Source: Actinomycetota bacterium (GTDB lineage Bacteria > Actinomycetota > Actinomycetes > S36-B12). From it: DNA of 39,370 nt. The DNA lies in contig WLNQ01000003.1 of the NCBI GenBank assembly GCA_009699705.1, positions 1-39,370 of the forward strand, in the 5' to 3' direction. The translations under genes were made by a program, and so were the position numbers. Each line of letters opens with the position of its first letter. Position 1 is the stretch's first letter. Of the stretch, positions 1 to 8,473 are shown piece by piece. The notes beneath the pieces are model-generated. The model did not search any database and was not told the DNA's origin. It saw only the letters and a list, made by a program, of their open reading frames with translations.

Positions 1-454
1 CAACGCCTTCGCCTCGACCGGTAAGGCCCAGGCCATCTGTGGTGGTGCCTGAAACACGAATCGGGGCTCCCACTGCTGCAGAAAGCACTGCTTGCGCTTC
101 CTCTCGCCGAGTTCCCATGCGCGGACTGTTGCCGATGACTTGGACTGAACCATTTGCGATGACAAATCCAGCAGCTCGCACGAGTGTGGCCACGTGGTTG
201 ACCATCGTGATGCCAGAAGCACCGCTCCACTGCGGGTCATCGGTGCCAAAGATCGAACCAAGATCACCAAGTCCAGCGGCAGACAGCAAGGCATCACAGA
301 GCGCATGGCAAGCCACATCTGCATCCGAATGCCCGGCTAGTCCGGTGACATCAGGCCAATGCAGACCTGCCATCCACATCTGGCGGCCAGACTCAAAAGC
401 GTGAACATCCACACCCATGCCCACATTCGGCATTGCAAACTCCGGATTAGCCAT
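1..454 (-). CDS. ispF: 2-C-methyl-D-erythritol 2,4-cyclodiphosphate synthase IspF, 3' end cut by window
   Basis: This enzyme of the MEP isoprenoid pathway closes CDP-ME 2-phosphate to the cyclic diphosphate in the cytosol. I read it by translating the minus strand from the ATG at 452-454; the frame stays open to the window edge, giving about 151 codons of a family usually near 157-160, so only a few C-terminal residues are missing. The N-terminus shows GVDVHAF, which carries the metal-binding Asp and His, then [17 protein letters not shown] and a Gly-rich end with TTTDGLG. The start overlaps the end of ispD by 8 bases, so the two are translationally linked. The second in-frame Met ([10 protein letters not shown]) is a possible alternative start. 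Confidence 0.93.
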   Translation of the reverse strand, partial: MANPEFAMPNVGMGVDVHAFESGRQMWMAGLHWPDVTGLAGHSDADVACHALCDALLSAAGLGDLGSIFGTDDPQWSGASGITMVNHVATLVRAAGFVIANGSVQVIGNSPRMGTRREEAQAVLSAAVGAPIRVSGTTTDGLGLTGRGEGV

Positions 455-1160
455 TAGTTCGCGCTGCCCTTCTTTTTGTTAACAGGGCTTCTGCGAGTAA
501 CAAATCAATGGGGCGGGTCACCTTGAAGGCTTCTTCGTGGCCAGGAATCACCCGAACCGCAACTCCATGAAGTTCAACCAGACCCGCATCGTCGGTGGTC
601 AAGTCATCGTCAGCAGCAGCATGGGCTGCCTGTAGCACCGAACGCGAGAATCCCTGGGGGGTTTGCACTGCCCGCAATGAGCTGCGATCAGGAGTTCCTG
701 TAACGAACCCAGAGCCGTCAATAGTTTTGATGGTGTCTGTGACAGCAAGAGCTGGAATAACAGCGTCATGACCGCTTCGGACCTCGTGAACAACTGCGCT
801 CACGAGTTCACTTGGCACAAAGGGTCGAGCAGCATCGTGAACGAGCACCACGTCCACATCGTCAGGCAAGACGAGCAGGGCTCGGGCCACGGATGCTTGG
901 CGAGTTTCACCACCAGCAACGACCACAATTTCCGCTCCGCTTTCATGTTCAACAAAAAGCGCGCGAACCGCATCGACTTCAGTTTCAGGGGCCGCAATCA
1001 CCACGAGATCCACAACTCTTGAAGACGCCAAGCAGTGAACCGCATGAACGAGCATCGGAATTCCGCCAATAGTGCGCAAGGCTTTGGGCACCCCAGCACC
1101 GAGACGCTCACCGCGACCGGCGGCTGGTACCAGGGCCGCAGTGCGCCCTAGGACAGTCAC
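447..1160 (-). CDS. ispD: 2-C-methyl-D-erythritol 4-phosphate cytidylyltransferase IspD
   Basis: This enzyme transfers CMP from CTP to methylerythritol 4-phosphate, the third step of the MEP pathway. The 237-residue protein opens with the nucleotidyltransferase signature [14 protein letters not shown] followed by PKAL, and carries the [11 protein letters not shown] metal-binding stretch and TPQGF typical of IspD. The start is GTG at 1158-1160, two bases after the carD stop, and the 3' end overlaps ispF. The order carD-ispD-ispF is the one found in mycobacteria, so one operon is likely. The length is normal for the family. Confidence 0.95.
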   Translation of the reverse strand: MTVLGRTAALVPAAGRGERLGAGVPKALRTIGGIPMLVHAVHCLASSRVVDLVVIAAPETEVDAVRALFVEHESGAEIVVVAGGETRQASVARALLVLPDDVDVVLVHDAARPFVPSELVSAVVHEVRSGHDAVIPALAVTDTIKTIDGSGFVTGTPDRSSLRAVQTPQGFSRSVLQAAHAAADDDLTTDDAGLVELHGVAVRVIPGHEEAFKVTRPIDLLLAEALLTKRRAARTNG

Positions 1161-1162
1161 AA

Positions 1163-1645
1163 CTAAGAGGCGAGGACCTCATCGAGGATGGCCTCAGCCT
1201 TAACCTCGTTGGTCTTCTCAGCTAGAGCCAGCTCGCTTACTAAAATTTGACGGGCTTTGGCGAGCATGCGCTTTTCGCCAGCCGACAAACCACGTTCTTT
1301 TTCACGGCGCCAAAGGTCGCGCACAACTTCAGCGACCTTGATGACGTCACCGGAAGCAAGCTTTTCCAAGTTTGCCTTGTAACGACGTGACCAGTTGGTT
1401 GGTTCTTCTGTGTAAGGCTGACGAAGCACATTGAAGACTTTGTCGAGTCCTTCAGCGTTGACGACGTCGCGCACGCCAACGAGGTCAACATTGTCCGAGG
1501 GGACGCGAACAGTCAGGTCACCTTGAGCAATTCGGAGCACTAAGTACTCGCGATCCTCACCCTTGACTGTGCGAATCTCCATGGCTTCGATAACTGCAGC
1601 CCCATGGTGTGGGTAGACGACCGTGTCGCCAACATTGAAAGCCAT
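1163..1645 (-). CDS. carD: CarD-family RNA polymerase-binding transcription regulator
   Basis: CarD binds the RNA polymerase beta subunit and stabilises open complexes at rRNA and housekeeping promoters, and it is essential in mycobacteria. The 160-residue protein begins [20 protein letters not shown], the Tudor-like RNA polymerase-interacting domain. The helical DNA-binding part follows, with [13 protein letters not shown] and [18 protein letters not shown]. An AAAGGGG Shine-Dalgarno-like run lies about 10 bases before the ATG, so this gene appears to be leadered, unlike its divergent neighbour. It is the first gene of a carD-ispD-ispF operon. Confidence 0.96.
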   Translation of the reverse strand: MAFNVGDTVVYPHHGAAVIEAMEIRTVKGEDREYLVLRIAQGDLTVRVPSDNVDLVGVRDVVNAEGLDKVFNVLRQPYTEEPTNWSRRYKANLEKLASGDVIKVAEVVRDLWRREKERGLSAGEKRMLAKARQILVSELALAEKTNEVKAEAILDEVLAS

Positions 1646-1720
1646 TGAGTAAAACCCCTTTCGAGACCGCTAAGACTACCACGGGGAGTACCACGAGAAG
1701 ACACGTAAAAATCTGGTCGC

Positions 1721-1732
1721 TACCCTTCCCTT
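1721..1732 (+). promoter_or_regulatory. Leaderless-type -10 box for the LpqE-like gene
   Basis: TACCCT at 1721-1726 is followed by exactly 6 bases and then the GTG start at 1733. No Shine-Dalgarno sequence precedes the GTG. A TANNNT hexamer at this distance is the known signature of leaderless transcription in actinobacteria. The promoter lies in the 87-bp gap that also holds the carD promoter. Confidence 0.55.
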
Positions 1733-2317
1733 GTGACGAACACACGGTTGACCCGACGCCCACTTGCCCGCCGCAGCTCAATTGCCCTCGCAGTTATGGC
1801 TCTTGCCGCAGTTCCAGCCCTCTCAGGCTGCTTCAGCGGTCAGGGAGCGACCACGACGGTGCAATCGGGCATGAATTCAGGTGACGGCACCATGGCTACG
1901 GCCGGTTCCATGAAGGTCGTCAACGTCACGATCGTGATTGGCGAAGGCGTGGGCCCGGCTCAGCTCATTGGAAACATCATCAACCAAGGAACTGGTGCTG
2001 ACACCCTGAACAGCATCGAAGTGGCCGGCCGGCCCGTGACTGCCCAGCCGCCAATTGGTGAAATCGCTCCAGCCCAAAGCATTACCTTCGGCTACCAAGA
2101 TTCCGCGATCAAAGTTCCAGTCCGCGGACTAGCAGCGGCGATCAGCACCTACGTGCCGGTTACATTTAATTTCCAAAACGCTGGAACATTGAAGATCAGT
2201 GTTTTGACTGTTCCTGACACGGGCATCTACGCCGGGATCACCAACACGGTGAAGGTTGAAAACCTGCTCCCTACGCCGGCTCCTGTTGCGAGCTCTTCGG
2301 CACCTGAAGCGCTATAA
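1733..2317 (+). CDS. LpqE-like secreted lipoprotein
   Basis: This is a predicted lipoprotein of 194 residues with an Arg-rich n-region, a hydrophobic segment at about 17-30 and a lipobox LSGC ending at Cys33, so it should be lipid-anchored on the outer face of the membrane. The mature part carries MKVVNVTI near its start, VTFNFQNAGTLKISV near its end, and a Pro/Ala/Ser-rich tail. These elements and its place divergent from carD match mycobacterial LpqE. The function is unknown; a relation to copper-chaperone-like folds is possible but not shown. The GTG start is supported by the TANNNT box 6 bases upstream. Confidence 0.8.
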   Translation: MTNTRLTRRPLARRSSIALAVMALAAVPALSGCFSGQGATTTVQSGMNSGDGTMATAGSMKVVNVTIVIGEGVGPAQLIGNIINQGTGADTLNSIEVAGRPVTAQPPIGEIAPAQSITFGYQDSAIKVPVRGLAAAISTYVPVTFNFQNAGTLKISVLTVPDTGIYAGITNTVKVENLLPTPAPVASSSAPEAL

Positions 2318-2338
2318 CTCAGCTAAAACAAAGAAAAT

Positions 2339-3019
2339 TTAGCCCTGATAGCGGTAGCCAAGACCGCGCACGGTTAACAGATGCACGGGGTTGGCCGGAT
2401 CACTTTCAACCTTGGAGCGAAGACGCTTGACGTGTACGTCAAGGGTCTTGGTGTCACCCACATAGTCGGCGCCCCAAATGCGATCAATGAGTTGAGTTCG
2501 TGTCATGACGCGACCAGCATTTCGAACGAGAAACTCAAGTAGGTCGAATTCTTTGAGTGGCATCGTGGTTTGTTCACCGCGGATCGTTACGACGTGACGA
2601 TCCAAGTCGATGCGCACTGGACCTTCTTCAACCACGGTGGGTAAGAGATCTTCAACATCACCGTGGCGACGCAAAACCGCTTTGATGCGAGCGAGTAGTT
2701 CTCGTGACGAGAAAGGCTTCGTTACATAGTCGTCTGCGCCAAGTTCAAGACCAACCACCTTGTCGACTTCACCGTCTTTAGCTGAGAGCATGATGATTGG
2801 GACTGAAGATTTCATTCGTATGTGCTTACAAACTTCAGTGCCTGACAAGCCTGGCAACATCAAGTCGAGTAACAACAAATCCGCGCCATTGCGGTCAAAA
2901 AGTTCGATGGCTTTATTACCATCAGCTGCTACTTCAACTTCGTAACCTTCGCGCTTCAACATGAACGCAAGTGCCTCAGAAAACGACTCCTCGTCTTCCA
3001 CGATCAATACCTTGGTCAT
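2339..3019 (-). CDS. regX3: RegX3-type phosphate response regulator
   Basis: This is an OmpR/PhoB-family response regulator of 226 residues. The receiver domain (about 1-115) has the acidic pair at E8-D9, the phospho-acceptor Asp at position 52 in LLLLDLMLPG and the conserved Lys in VTKPFSSREL. The C-terminal winged helix (about 130-226) ends GLGYRYQG. It overlaps senX3 by 4 bases (ATGA), so the two are translated together. Divergent phoU and downstream mshA and gpmA match the senX3-regX3 neighbourhood of mycobacteria, which supports a role in the phosphate-starvation response. The DNA site it reads may be the TTCAC repeats between senX3 and phoU. Confidence 0.93.
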   Translation of the reverse strand: MTKVLIVEDEESFSEALAFMLKREGYEVEVAADGNKAIELFDRNGADLLLLDLMLPGLSGTEVCKHIRMKSSVPIIMLSAKDGEVDKVVGLELGADDYVTKPFSSRELLARIKAVLRRHGDVEDLLPTVVEEGPVRIDLDRHVVTIRGEQTTMPLKEFDLLEFLVRNAGRVMTRTQLIDRIWGADYVGDTKTLDVHVKRLRSKVESDPANPVHLLTVRGLGYRYQG

Positions 3020-4146
3020 GAGCGCGAATCTCCATTCATTGCAGGCACTTCTACGATATTCGATTCATTCGTCGCATTCTCTGCATCGGCACCTGTGTAG
3101 GTGGGCAGGCGCAGAGTAAAGGTAGAGCCAACGCCAACTTCGGACCACACCGCGCATTCACCACCGTGGTTTTGGCACACATGCTTCACGATTGCTAGGC
3201 CCAGACCGGTGCCTCCGGTCACCCGAGAGCGAGCTGGGTCAACACGGTAAAAACGTTCGAAAACTCGATCGAGATCGTTTGATGGAATTCCGATGCCCTG
3301 ATCCTTGACCATGATCTCGACGATGGAATTAATTTCACGAGTATGAATCGCAACGCTGGTGCCATCTGAGGAATAGGCGATCGCATTGACCAGCAAGTTA
3401 CGCACTGCGGTTTGCAGTTGACTGGCATCGGCGAACACAAAAGTTGGGGCCTCCGATGCGACGACTACAGAAATCCCGCGGTCCACCGCGATCATGCGGA
3501 CATCTTCAACTGCTCGTTGCACCACCTCGTCGATGTCTACGACGTTTGAATGAGTCAGCGGATCATCACCTTGGAGTCGCGAAAGATCGATGATGTCTTG
3601 CACAAGGTGACCTAGCCGGGTTGCTTCCATCTGCATGCGCTCAGCGAAGTGACGAACTTGTTCTGGATCCTCGCTGGCAGATTGCACTGCTTCAGCAAGC
3701 ACGGAAAGTGCCCCGACCGGCGTTTTCAACTCGTGGCTGATGTTTGCAACAAAATCGCGCCGGACTGCATCGACTCGGCGTTCTTCGGCCAAGTCATCAA
3801 TCAACACCAAGATCGCGCCCGTGCCAAGGTCAGCTACCCGAACGCGAAGTTCCAGCATTTCTCGACCAAGAGGTGGGCGACGAACCCGCATTTCTTCTTC
3901 GCGTGAATCACCATCGCCCGCAACGGCATGAACCAACTTGGCGATCTCTCGCACCGTCATGACATTGCGGTTCACAAGGCCAAGGGCCGAAGCTTTTGGG
4001 CTAGCACGAAGAATATTTCCATCTTGATCTGCCACGATCGAGCACGAAGGAAGGACCGCGAGAATGCGCGCCACCTCGTCAGGGATCTCTTGGATTTCAG
4101 AGTTCGGACCTTCGCTGTGCTCCACCCGAAGCAATTTACTTGTCAC
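3016..4146 (-). CDS. senX3: SenX3-type sensor histidine kinase lacking transmembrane segments
   Basis: This is the partner kinase of RegX3. A PAS-like region is followed by the HisKA helix with the phospho-acceptor His in FVANISHELKTPVG and by the HATPase domain with the N box (NLLVNAIAYS), DQGIGI, FERFYR and GGTGLGLAIVKHV. The frame could begin at a TTG at 4182, but a TANNNT box exactly 6 bases before the GTG at 4146 makes that GTG the better start, giving 376 residues. Mycobacterial SenX3 begins with two membrane helices; here the protein goes directly into the PAS-like part. A stop codon sits immediately upstream of the TTG, so no in-frame extension exists. The kinase therefore looks cytosolic. 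Confidence 0.9.
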   Translation of the reverse strand: MTSKLLRVEHSEGPNSEIQEIPDEVARILAVLPSCSIVADQDGNILRASPKASALGLVNRNVMTVREIAKLVHAVAGDGDSREEEMRVRRPPLGREMLELRVRVADLGTGAILVLIDDLAEERRVDAVRRDFVANISHELKTPVGALSVLAEAVQSASEDPEQVRHFAERMQMEATRLGHLVQDIIDLSRLQGDDPLTHSNVVDIDEVVQRAVEDVRMIAVDRGISVVVASEAPTFVFADASQLQTAVRNLLVNAIAYSSDGTSVAIHTREINSIVEIMVKDQGIGIPSNDLDRVFERFYRVDPARSRVTGGTGLGLAIVKHVCQNHGGECAVWSEVGVGSTFTLRLPTYTGADAENATNESNIVEVPAMNGDSRS

Positions 4147-4158
4147 ATTCGAAGGATA
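4147..4158 (-). promoter_or_regulatory. Leaderless-type -10 box for senX3
   Basis: Read on the minus strand, TATCCT (4153-4158) is followed by 6 bases and the GTG start at 4144-4146. A weak TTGCTC lies 18 bases upstream at the place of a -35 element. This arrangement favours the GTG over the upstream TTG as the senX3 start. Confidence 0.5.
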
Positions 4159-4217
4159 TGGAGGCCAGGGGCGTAAGAGCAATCAACAGGCGCTTGGGCT
4201 CCGAACTTTCGCTCAGG

Positions 4218-4266
4218 GTTCACCTGACCCACTTGTCATTCACTTCGCCTTTATGTGACGTTCAAC
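4218..4266 (+). promoter_or_regulatory. Pho-box-like TTCAC direct repeats between senX3 and phoU
   Basis: Three similar heptamers lie in the same orientation: GTTCACC at 4218-4224, ATTCACT at 4238-4244 and GTTCAAC at 4260-4266, spaced 20 and 22 bases apart, about two helical turns. Streptomyces PHO boxes are built from GTTCACC-like direct repeats at 11-base spacing, so multiples near 22 are compatible with an OmpR-family regulator. A possible phoU -10 (TATGCT, 4308-4313) lies about 40 bases downstream. Binding by RegX3 is an inference. Confidence 0.45.
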
Positions 4267-4340
4267 CTTTCGCCATGTTGTTACCCAAGAGTGTGCCTAT
4301 GGGGACGTATGCTCCACGCCGAAGGGGGTTTCGCCTACCC

Positions 4341-4994
4341 ATGGCATATGCAGATGATTTAGAAGCAGTTAACGCGCGGTTGATGGAAGTAGCCGACCTC
4401 GCGGGCTCTGCCATGTTCATGGCTACCCAATCCCTACTGAACGCCGATAACGACTTGGCTCAGGGCGTTATCGCCCAAGACGAGCGCATTGACATCCTCG
4501 CGGCAGAAATCGAAGAACGCTGCGTGGAATTAATTTCCATACATCACCCCACCGACCGAGAATTGCGCATTCTCATCGGATCCCTGCGCATCGCTGCCTC
4601 CCTTGAGCGCATGGGCGACCTTGCTTCGCATGTGGCCAAGCAAGCCCGAATGCGTTTTCCAAACCCCGTGGTTCCCCAAGAACTTCGCAGCACGTTTGAG
4701 GAAATGGGCGCCCTAGCTCAGGCCATTGTCACCAAGACCGCCGAGGTTATTGCCACCAAAGATCTAACGCTCGCCACCGATATTGCCGGACACGATGAAG
4801 ATGTCGATCGCCTCCACCTTGAGCTCTTTCGCGTGGTTCTTTCCCCAACGTGGCAACATGGGGTGGAAAGCGCTATCGACATCACCCTGCTTTCGCGTTA
4901 CTACGAGCGATATGCCGACCATGCCGTGTCAGTGACCCGGCGCCTGATCACCATCGTGACTGGTGATCCTTATGTCGGGGTCTCCCTCACCTAA
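4341..4994 (+). CDS. phoU: Phosphate signalling protein PhoU
   Basis: PhoU links phosphate transport to the phosphate two-component system and acts at the inner face of the membrane. From this ATG the protein is 217 residues, the usual family length, and consists of two alpha-helical repeats, each with E/D-rich metal-binding segments (ERIDILAAEIEERCVEL and the matching HDEDVDRLHLELF). SLERMGDLASHVAK and YYERYADHAVSVTRR are the two conserved repeat motifs. A GGGGG-rich Shine-Dalgarno-like run lies 12 bases upstream. In-frame ATGs at 4275 and 4299 would add N-terminal residues not typical of the family. It is divergent from senX3-regX3, as in Streptomyces. Confidence 0.9.
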   Translation: MAYADDLEAVNARLMEVADLAGSAMFMATQSLLNADNDLAQGVIAQDERIDILAAEIEERCVELISIHHPTDRELRILIGSLRIAASLERMGDLASHVAKQARMRFPNPVVPQELRSTFEEMGALAQAIVTKTAEVIATKDLTLATDIAGHDEDVDRLHLELFRVVLSPTWQHGVESAIDITLLSRYYERYADHAVSVTRRLITIVTGDPYVGVSLT

Positions 4995-5029
4995 GCGATA
5001 AGCGCAAGCGGTTGTCAGTTTCGCACCTT

Positions 5030-5048
5030 TTATGTAAGGCTGCCCTAA
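5030..5048 (+). promoter_or_regulatory. DtxR/IdeR iron-box-like sequence upstream of mshA
   Basis: The 19 bases at 5030-5048 match the IdeR/DtxR consensus TTAGGTTAGGCTAACCTAA at 15 positions; mismatches are at positions 4, 7, 13 and 14. The site ends 25 bases before the mshA start, a common place for a repressor to block a promoter. One match found by eye is not proof, and no DtxR/IdeR gene lies in this window. Confidence 0.35.
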
Positions 5049-5073
5049 CGGGGATTTGGCTAGGGAGGTGAAA

Positions 5074-6372
5074 ATGACGGTCAGTGCGTTGCACCCACAT
5101 CGGAAAGTACCCAACCGGGTGGCTTTGCTGTCTATTCATACTTCACCCCTTGATCAGCCAGGCACGGGCGATGCTGGCGGCATGAACGTCTACGTGCTCG
5201 AAACGGCGAAACAACTCGCACATGCGGGTGTCGAAGTCGAAGTCTTTACCCGCGCAACCCGCTCAAATCATGAGTCAGTGGTTGAAATTGCTCCCGGAAT
5301 TTTGGTCCGCCATGTGACAGCCGGCCCTTTTGAGGGATTGCGCAAGGAAGACCTACCTGGCCAGCTCTGCGCTGTTACCTCTGGCGTGCTTCGGGCTGAA
5401 GCTTCCCGCCCTGAAGGTTGGTTCGACTTGATCCACTCACATTATTGGCTTTCAGGCCAAGTGGGCTGGTTGGCCTCTGAGCGCTGGGGCGTCCCGCTCG
5501 TGCACACGATGCACACGATGGCAAAAGTGAAAAATGCTGACTTAGCTCTAGGTGACAAGCCTGAACCTCAAGGCCGGGTTATCGGGGAAGAACAAGTAGT
5601 CGAAGCTGCGACACGACTCATCGCCAATACCCGGGATGAAGCACGACAACTCATTGATTTATATGACGCCAACCCCGCCCACGTTGATGTGGTGCACCCA
5701 GGTGTGGATCTTTCGCTGTTCTCCCCGGGCAGCCAAGTCAGCTCCCGTGCTCGATTTGGCGTGAACCCCGACGCGTTGTTGTTGTTGTTTGTCGGGCGCA
5801 TCCAACCGCTGAAGGCTCCTGATGTGTTGTTACGTGCAGCCGCCGAAATGGTGCGAACACACCCTGAATTGCGTTCGCGTTTGCTCGTTGTGATTGCTGG
5901 TGGACCTTCAGGTTCTGGTCTAGACCGCCCAACGTCGCTCGTAGATTTAGCGCATGAACTCGGCATCACTGACCTTGTTCGATTTGAACCACCTACTGAT
6001 CGGGCAACCCTTGCAGATTGGTTCCGAGCTGCTGACCTCACCGTGGTGCCGTCGTACTCAGAATCATTTGGTCTGGTCGCTATTGAGTCACAAGCCTGCG
6101 GAACGCCAGTTGTTGCTGCAGCGGTTGGTGGTTTACGCACAGCAATTGCGAACCATGAGAGTGGCGTGTTGATAGACAGCCACAATCCTGTGGATTACGC
6201 AGCCGTTATGTGTTCGCTCCTACAGGATCGAAATCAACTGAAAAAGTTGCAGGTTGGTTCACGCAAACATGCAGAAAACTTTGGCTGGCAAGTAACTGCA
6301 CGCGGACTCCTTGATTCTTATTCGCTCGCAATTTCTGACTATGCAATGCGCACAACTAGTGTTGCACTGTGA
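5074..6372 (+). CDS. mshA: D-inositol-3-phosphate glycosyltransferase MshA
   Basis: MshA makes the first committed step of mycothiol synthesis, joining GlcNAc from UDP-GlcNAc to 1L-myo-inositol 1-phosphate. The 432-residue GT-B protein of family GT4 has the N-terminal [13 protein letters not shown] motif, SHYWLSG and [11 protein letters not shown] in the acceptor half, and [18 protein letters not shown] and the donor-binding [20 protein letters not shown] in the C-terminal half. The ATG at 5074 is chosen over an upstream in-frame TTG because GGAGG at 5064-5068 sits at ideal spacing. Position after phoU and before a YbjN-like gene and gpmA matches the mycobacterial Rv0486-Rv0491 order. Confidence 0.95.
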   Translation: MTVSALHPHRKVPNRVALLSIHTSPLDQPGTGDAGGMNVYVLETAKQLAHAGVEVEVFTRATRSNHESVVEIAPGILVRHVTAGPFEGLRKEDLPGQLCAVTSGVLRAEASRPEGWFDLIHSHYWLSGQVGWLASERWGVPLVHTMHTMAKVKNADLALGDKPEPQGRVIGEEQVVEAATRLIANTRDEARQLIDLYDANPAHVDVVHPGVDLSLFSPGSQVSSRARFGVNPDALLLLFVGRIQPLKAPDVLLRAAAEMVRTHPELRSRLLVVIAGGPSGSGLDRPTSLVDLAHELGITDLVRFEPPTDRATLADWFRAADLTVVPSYSESFGLVAIESQACGTPVVAAAVGGLRTAIANHESGVLIDSHNPVDYAAVMCSLLQDRNQLKKLQVGSRKHAENFGWQVTARGLLDSYSLAISDYAMRTTSVAL

Positions 6373-6385
6373 AGGTAATACGTAG

Positions 6386-6889
6386 GTGAGCGAAAAAGAA
6401 TCAGTCAGCGCAGAGATCCGCGCTTATCTAGAACTCAACGAAATTGAATTTGAAGAAATTGCCGGACCCACTTTCGTCGTGACTCTTCCCGGTGTGAAGA
6501 AACTGAAAACCAACGTCGCCCTTCGAGTTGGTACACATGCCGTGTCGGTCAGTGCCTTCGTTGCCCGGTGCCCAGAAGAAAATGCGGACAAGGTGCACGC
6601 CTGGCTCCTCGAAAAAAATCGACGCATGTACGGGGTCGCGTTTTCCATTGATCAATACGGTGATATTTATTTAACTGGTCGCGTCGCACTCCGGGCCATC
6701 GATGATCACGAACTTGATCGACTGCTCGGCTCAGTTCTTGAATACGCAGACGAGTCTTTCAACCCCATCCTTGAACTTGGGTTTCTCAGCGCGATGCAAC
6801 GCGAATGGGACTGGCGCATTTCCCGCGGCGAACCAACCTTCAACCTCGAAGCGTGGCGACACCTCCTTGAACATCCCAGTGAGCAATAA
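6386..6889 (+). CDS. YbjN-domain protein, function unknown
   Basis: This is a 167-residue soluble protein of the YbjN/type III chaperone-like fold family, with an N-terminal helix, LKTNVALRVGTHAVSVSAFVARCPEE-type strands and the NRRMYGVAFSIDQYGDIYLTGRV central stretch characteristic of the actinobacterial members. It starts with GTG 13 bases after mshA and lies before gpmA, the place held by Rv0487 in Mycobacterium tuberculosis. There is no signal peptide and no membrane segment. The biochemical role is unknown; YbjN-like proteins are often assumed to be chaperone- or regulator-like. Recognition rests on sequence pattern and position. Confidence 0.75.
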   Translation: MSEKESVSAEIRAYLELNEIEFEEIAGPTFVVTLPGVKKLKTNVALRVGTHAVSVSAFVARCPEENADKVHAWLLEKNRRMYGVAFSIDQYGDIYLTGRVALRAIDDHELDRLLGSVLEYADESFNPILELGFLSAMQREWDWRISRGEPTFNLEAWRHLLEHPSEQ

Positions 6890-6916
6890 CCAAGCCGCTA
6901 CCGGCAAAATGTGGTC

Positions 6917-7687
6917 ATGACTACAAGCCAGGCCCCTTACACCTTGATTCTGCTTCGCCATGGCGAAAGCGAATGGAACGCCAAGAATCTGTTCACAGGG
7001 TGGGTCGATGTTGATCTGAACGACAAAGGCTTGGCTGAGGCCCAACGGGGCGGTGAACTCTTAAAGGCTGCCGGAATCTTCCCTGATGTTGTACACACCT
7101 CGCTGCTGAAGCGCGCCATCAAGACGAGCCAGATTGCTCTGGAAGCAGCAGACCGCCATTGGATCCCTGTGGTGCGCAACTGGCGCCTAAACGAACGTCA
7201 CTACGGCGCGCTCCAAGGAAAAGACAAGGCCCAGACCCTCGCGGAATATGGCGAAGAGCAATTCATGCTCTGGCGTCGCTCATATGACACCCCGCCGCCA
7301 GCGATTGACCCCAATAACGAGTGGGCCCAAACCCACGAAGTTCGCTATTCAAGCTTGCCTCCGGAAGCCGTTCCTGCGACAGAATGTTTGAAAGATGTTG
7401 TCACGCGTTTAATCCCCTACTGGGAAGACGTGATCGTTGCCGAAGACTTGCGTGCCGGAAAAACAGTGTTGATCGCTGCTCATGGCAACTCACTTCGCGC
7501 ACTCGTGAAGCACCTCGACGGGATATCCGATGCTGATATCGCCGGGCTCAATATTCCAACCGGTATCCCGCTGATCTATCGTCTCGACGAAAACCTCAAG
7601 CCAATCATCGCCGGTGGGCAATATTTGGATCCAGAAGCGGCAGCCACTGCCGCAGCCGCCGTTGCTGCACAGGGCAAGAAGAAGTAA
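6917..7687 (+). CDS. gpmA: 2,3-bisphosphoglycerate-dependent phosphoglycerate mutase
   Basis: This glycolytic enzyme interconverts 3- and 2-phosphoglycerate through a phosphohistidine. [10 protein letters not shown] near the N-terminus contains the phosphorylated His, [14 protein letters not shown] is typical of dPGM, and [17 protein letters not shown] and [16 protein letters not shown] carry the remaining active-site residues. The protein is 256 residues, normal for the family, with an Ala-rich, Lys-ending tail. I prefer the ATG at 6917 over a GTG two codons earlier because CAAAAT, a near-TANNNT hexamer, lies exactly 6 bases upstream. It follows the YbjN-like gene as in other actinobacteria. 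Confidence 0.93.
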   Translation: MTTSQAPYTLILLRHGESEWNAKNLFTGWVDVDLNDKGLAEAQRGGELLKAAGIFPDVVHTSLLKRAIKTSQIALEAADRHWIPVVRNWRLNERHYGALQGKDKAQTLAEYGEEQFMLWRRSYDTPPPAIDPNNEWAQTHEVRYSSLPPEAVPATECLKDVVTRLIPYWEDVIVAEDLRAGKTVLIAAHGNSLRALVKHLDGISDADIAGLNIPTGIPLIYRLDENLKPIIAGGQYLDPEAAATAAAAVAAQGKKK

Positions 7688-8005
7688 CTACCAGCGGTTG
7701 TTCAAAATCTCCTGGATGCGCGGGCGCACATCGAAGAGATAGACCAACGATGCTACGAGCCCTGCGATCCCCAAGAGCCCCAATGGATCTTGGAAGATCA
7801 AACCTGCCAGAGCTGATATCCCGGTCAAGACGAGCCATAACGGCTTGGATTGGCGCCCAACAGCGGCGAAAGCCTGCGCTGGCCTACGAACACAATCGGC
7901 GAATGCGTAGATCTTCAACCCAAGGAAGAGAACCCACAGCACCAAGATCACAATGTTTTGCACCTGAAAGAACACCACCTCAAGGTAACTGATGGGCAAG
8001 ACCAT
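7688..8005 (-). CDS. DUF2516-family membrane protein
   Basis: This is a 105-residue protein with three hydrophobic segments, at about 13-33, 57-72 and 74-90, so it is a small integral membrane protein. The YAFADCVRRPAQAFAA stretch and a basic C-terminus (DVRPRIQEILNNRW) are recognisable for the actinobacterial DUF2516 family. The function is unknown. It ends directly against the gpmA stop codon on the other strand and is divergent from dtd with only 18 bases between the start codons. Confidence 0.75.
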   Translation of the reverse strand: MVLPISYLEVVFFQVQNIVILVLWVLFLGLKIYAFADCVRRPAQAFAAVGRQSKPLWLVLTGISALAGLIFQDPLGLLGIAGLVASLVYLFDVRPRIQEILNNRW

Positions 8006-8023
8006 TCATGACAGGGTGGGTAC

Positions 8024-8473
8024 ATGAGAGCGCTAGTGCAACGAGCCCTAGGGGCAAGCGTCAGCGTTGATGGCGAAGTCCTTGGAAGCTTCTCGGGGCC
8101 CGGCCTAGTGGTTCTCATCGGCGTGACCCACACCGATGATGCGCCTACCGCCCAAAAACTGGCGGAAAAAATCTTTCAGCTACGAATTTTCAATGGCGAT
8201 TCCGGCGAGGTTTCAGCCAGAGATCTGGACGCACCTTTGCTCGTGATTAGCCAATTCACGTTATACGCAGACACGAAAAAAGGTCGCCGCCCCAGTTGGG
8301 ATGCCGCCGCCCCTGCGCCGATTGCCGAGCCGCTCGTTCAAGAATGTATCGATGCCCTGCGTCGCCTTGGAGCAACAGTTCACACCGGTAAGTTCGGCGC
8401 AGATATGCAAGTGAACTTCACCAATGACGGTCCCATCACCATTTTGTTGGAGCTGGATCCTCCACTGCTGTAA
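8024..8473 (+). CDS. dtd: D-aminoacyl-tRNA deacylase Dtd
   Basis: Dtd hydrolyses D-amino acids (and glycine mischarged on tRNA-Ala) from tRNA, a proofreading step in the cytosol. The 149-residue length is typical. [18 protein letters not shown], the [24 protein letters not shown] active-site strand and the C-terminal [10 protein letters not shown] with its Gly-cisPro motif are all present. CAGGGT lies 6 bases before the ATG. The last 38 bases overlap the 3' end of ygfZ on the opposite strand. Confidence 0.94.
   Translation: MRALVQRALGASVSVDGEVLGSFSGPGLVVLIGVTHTDDAPTAQKLAEKIFQLRIFNGDSGEVSARDLDAPLLVISQFTLYADTKKGRRPSWDAAAPAPIAEPLVQECIDALRRLGATVHTGKFGADMQVNFTNDGPITILLELDPPLL

Noticed and set aside
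39-404. Plus-strand open frame of 121 codons at the left edge
   Set aside because: It is the antisense shadow of ispF, whose reading frame on the minus strand shows all family motifs.
4147-4182. TTG start for senX3
   Set aside because: TTG at 4182 lies where a -35 element would be for the box before the GTG at 4146, and the added residues do not resemble SenX3.
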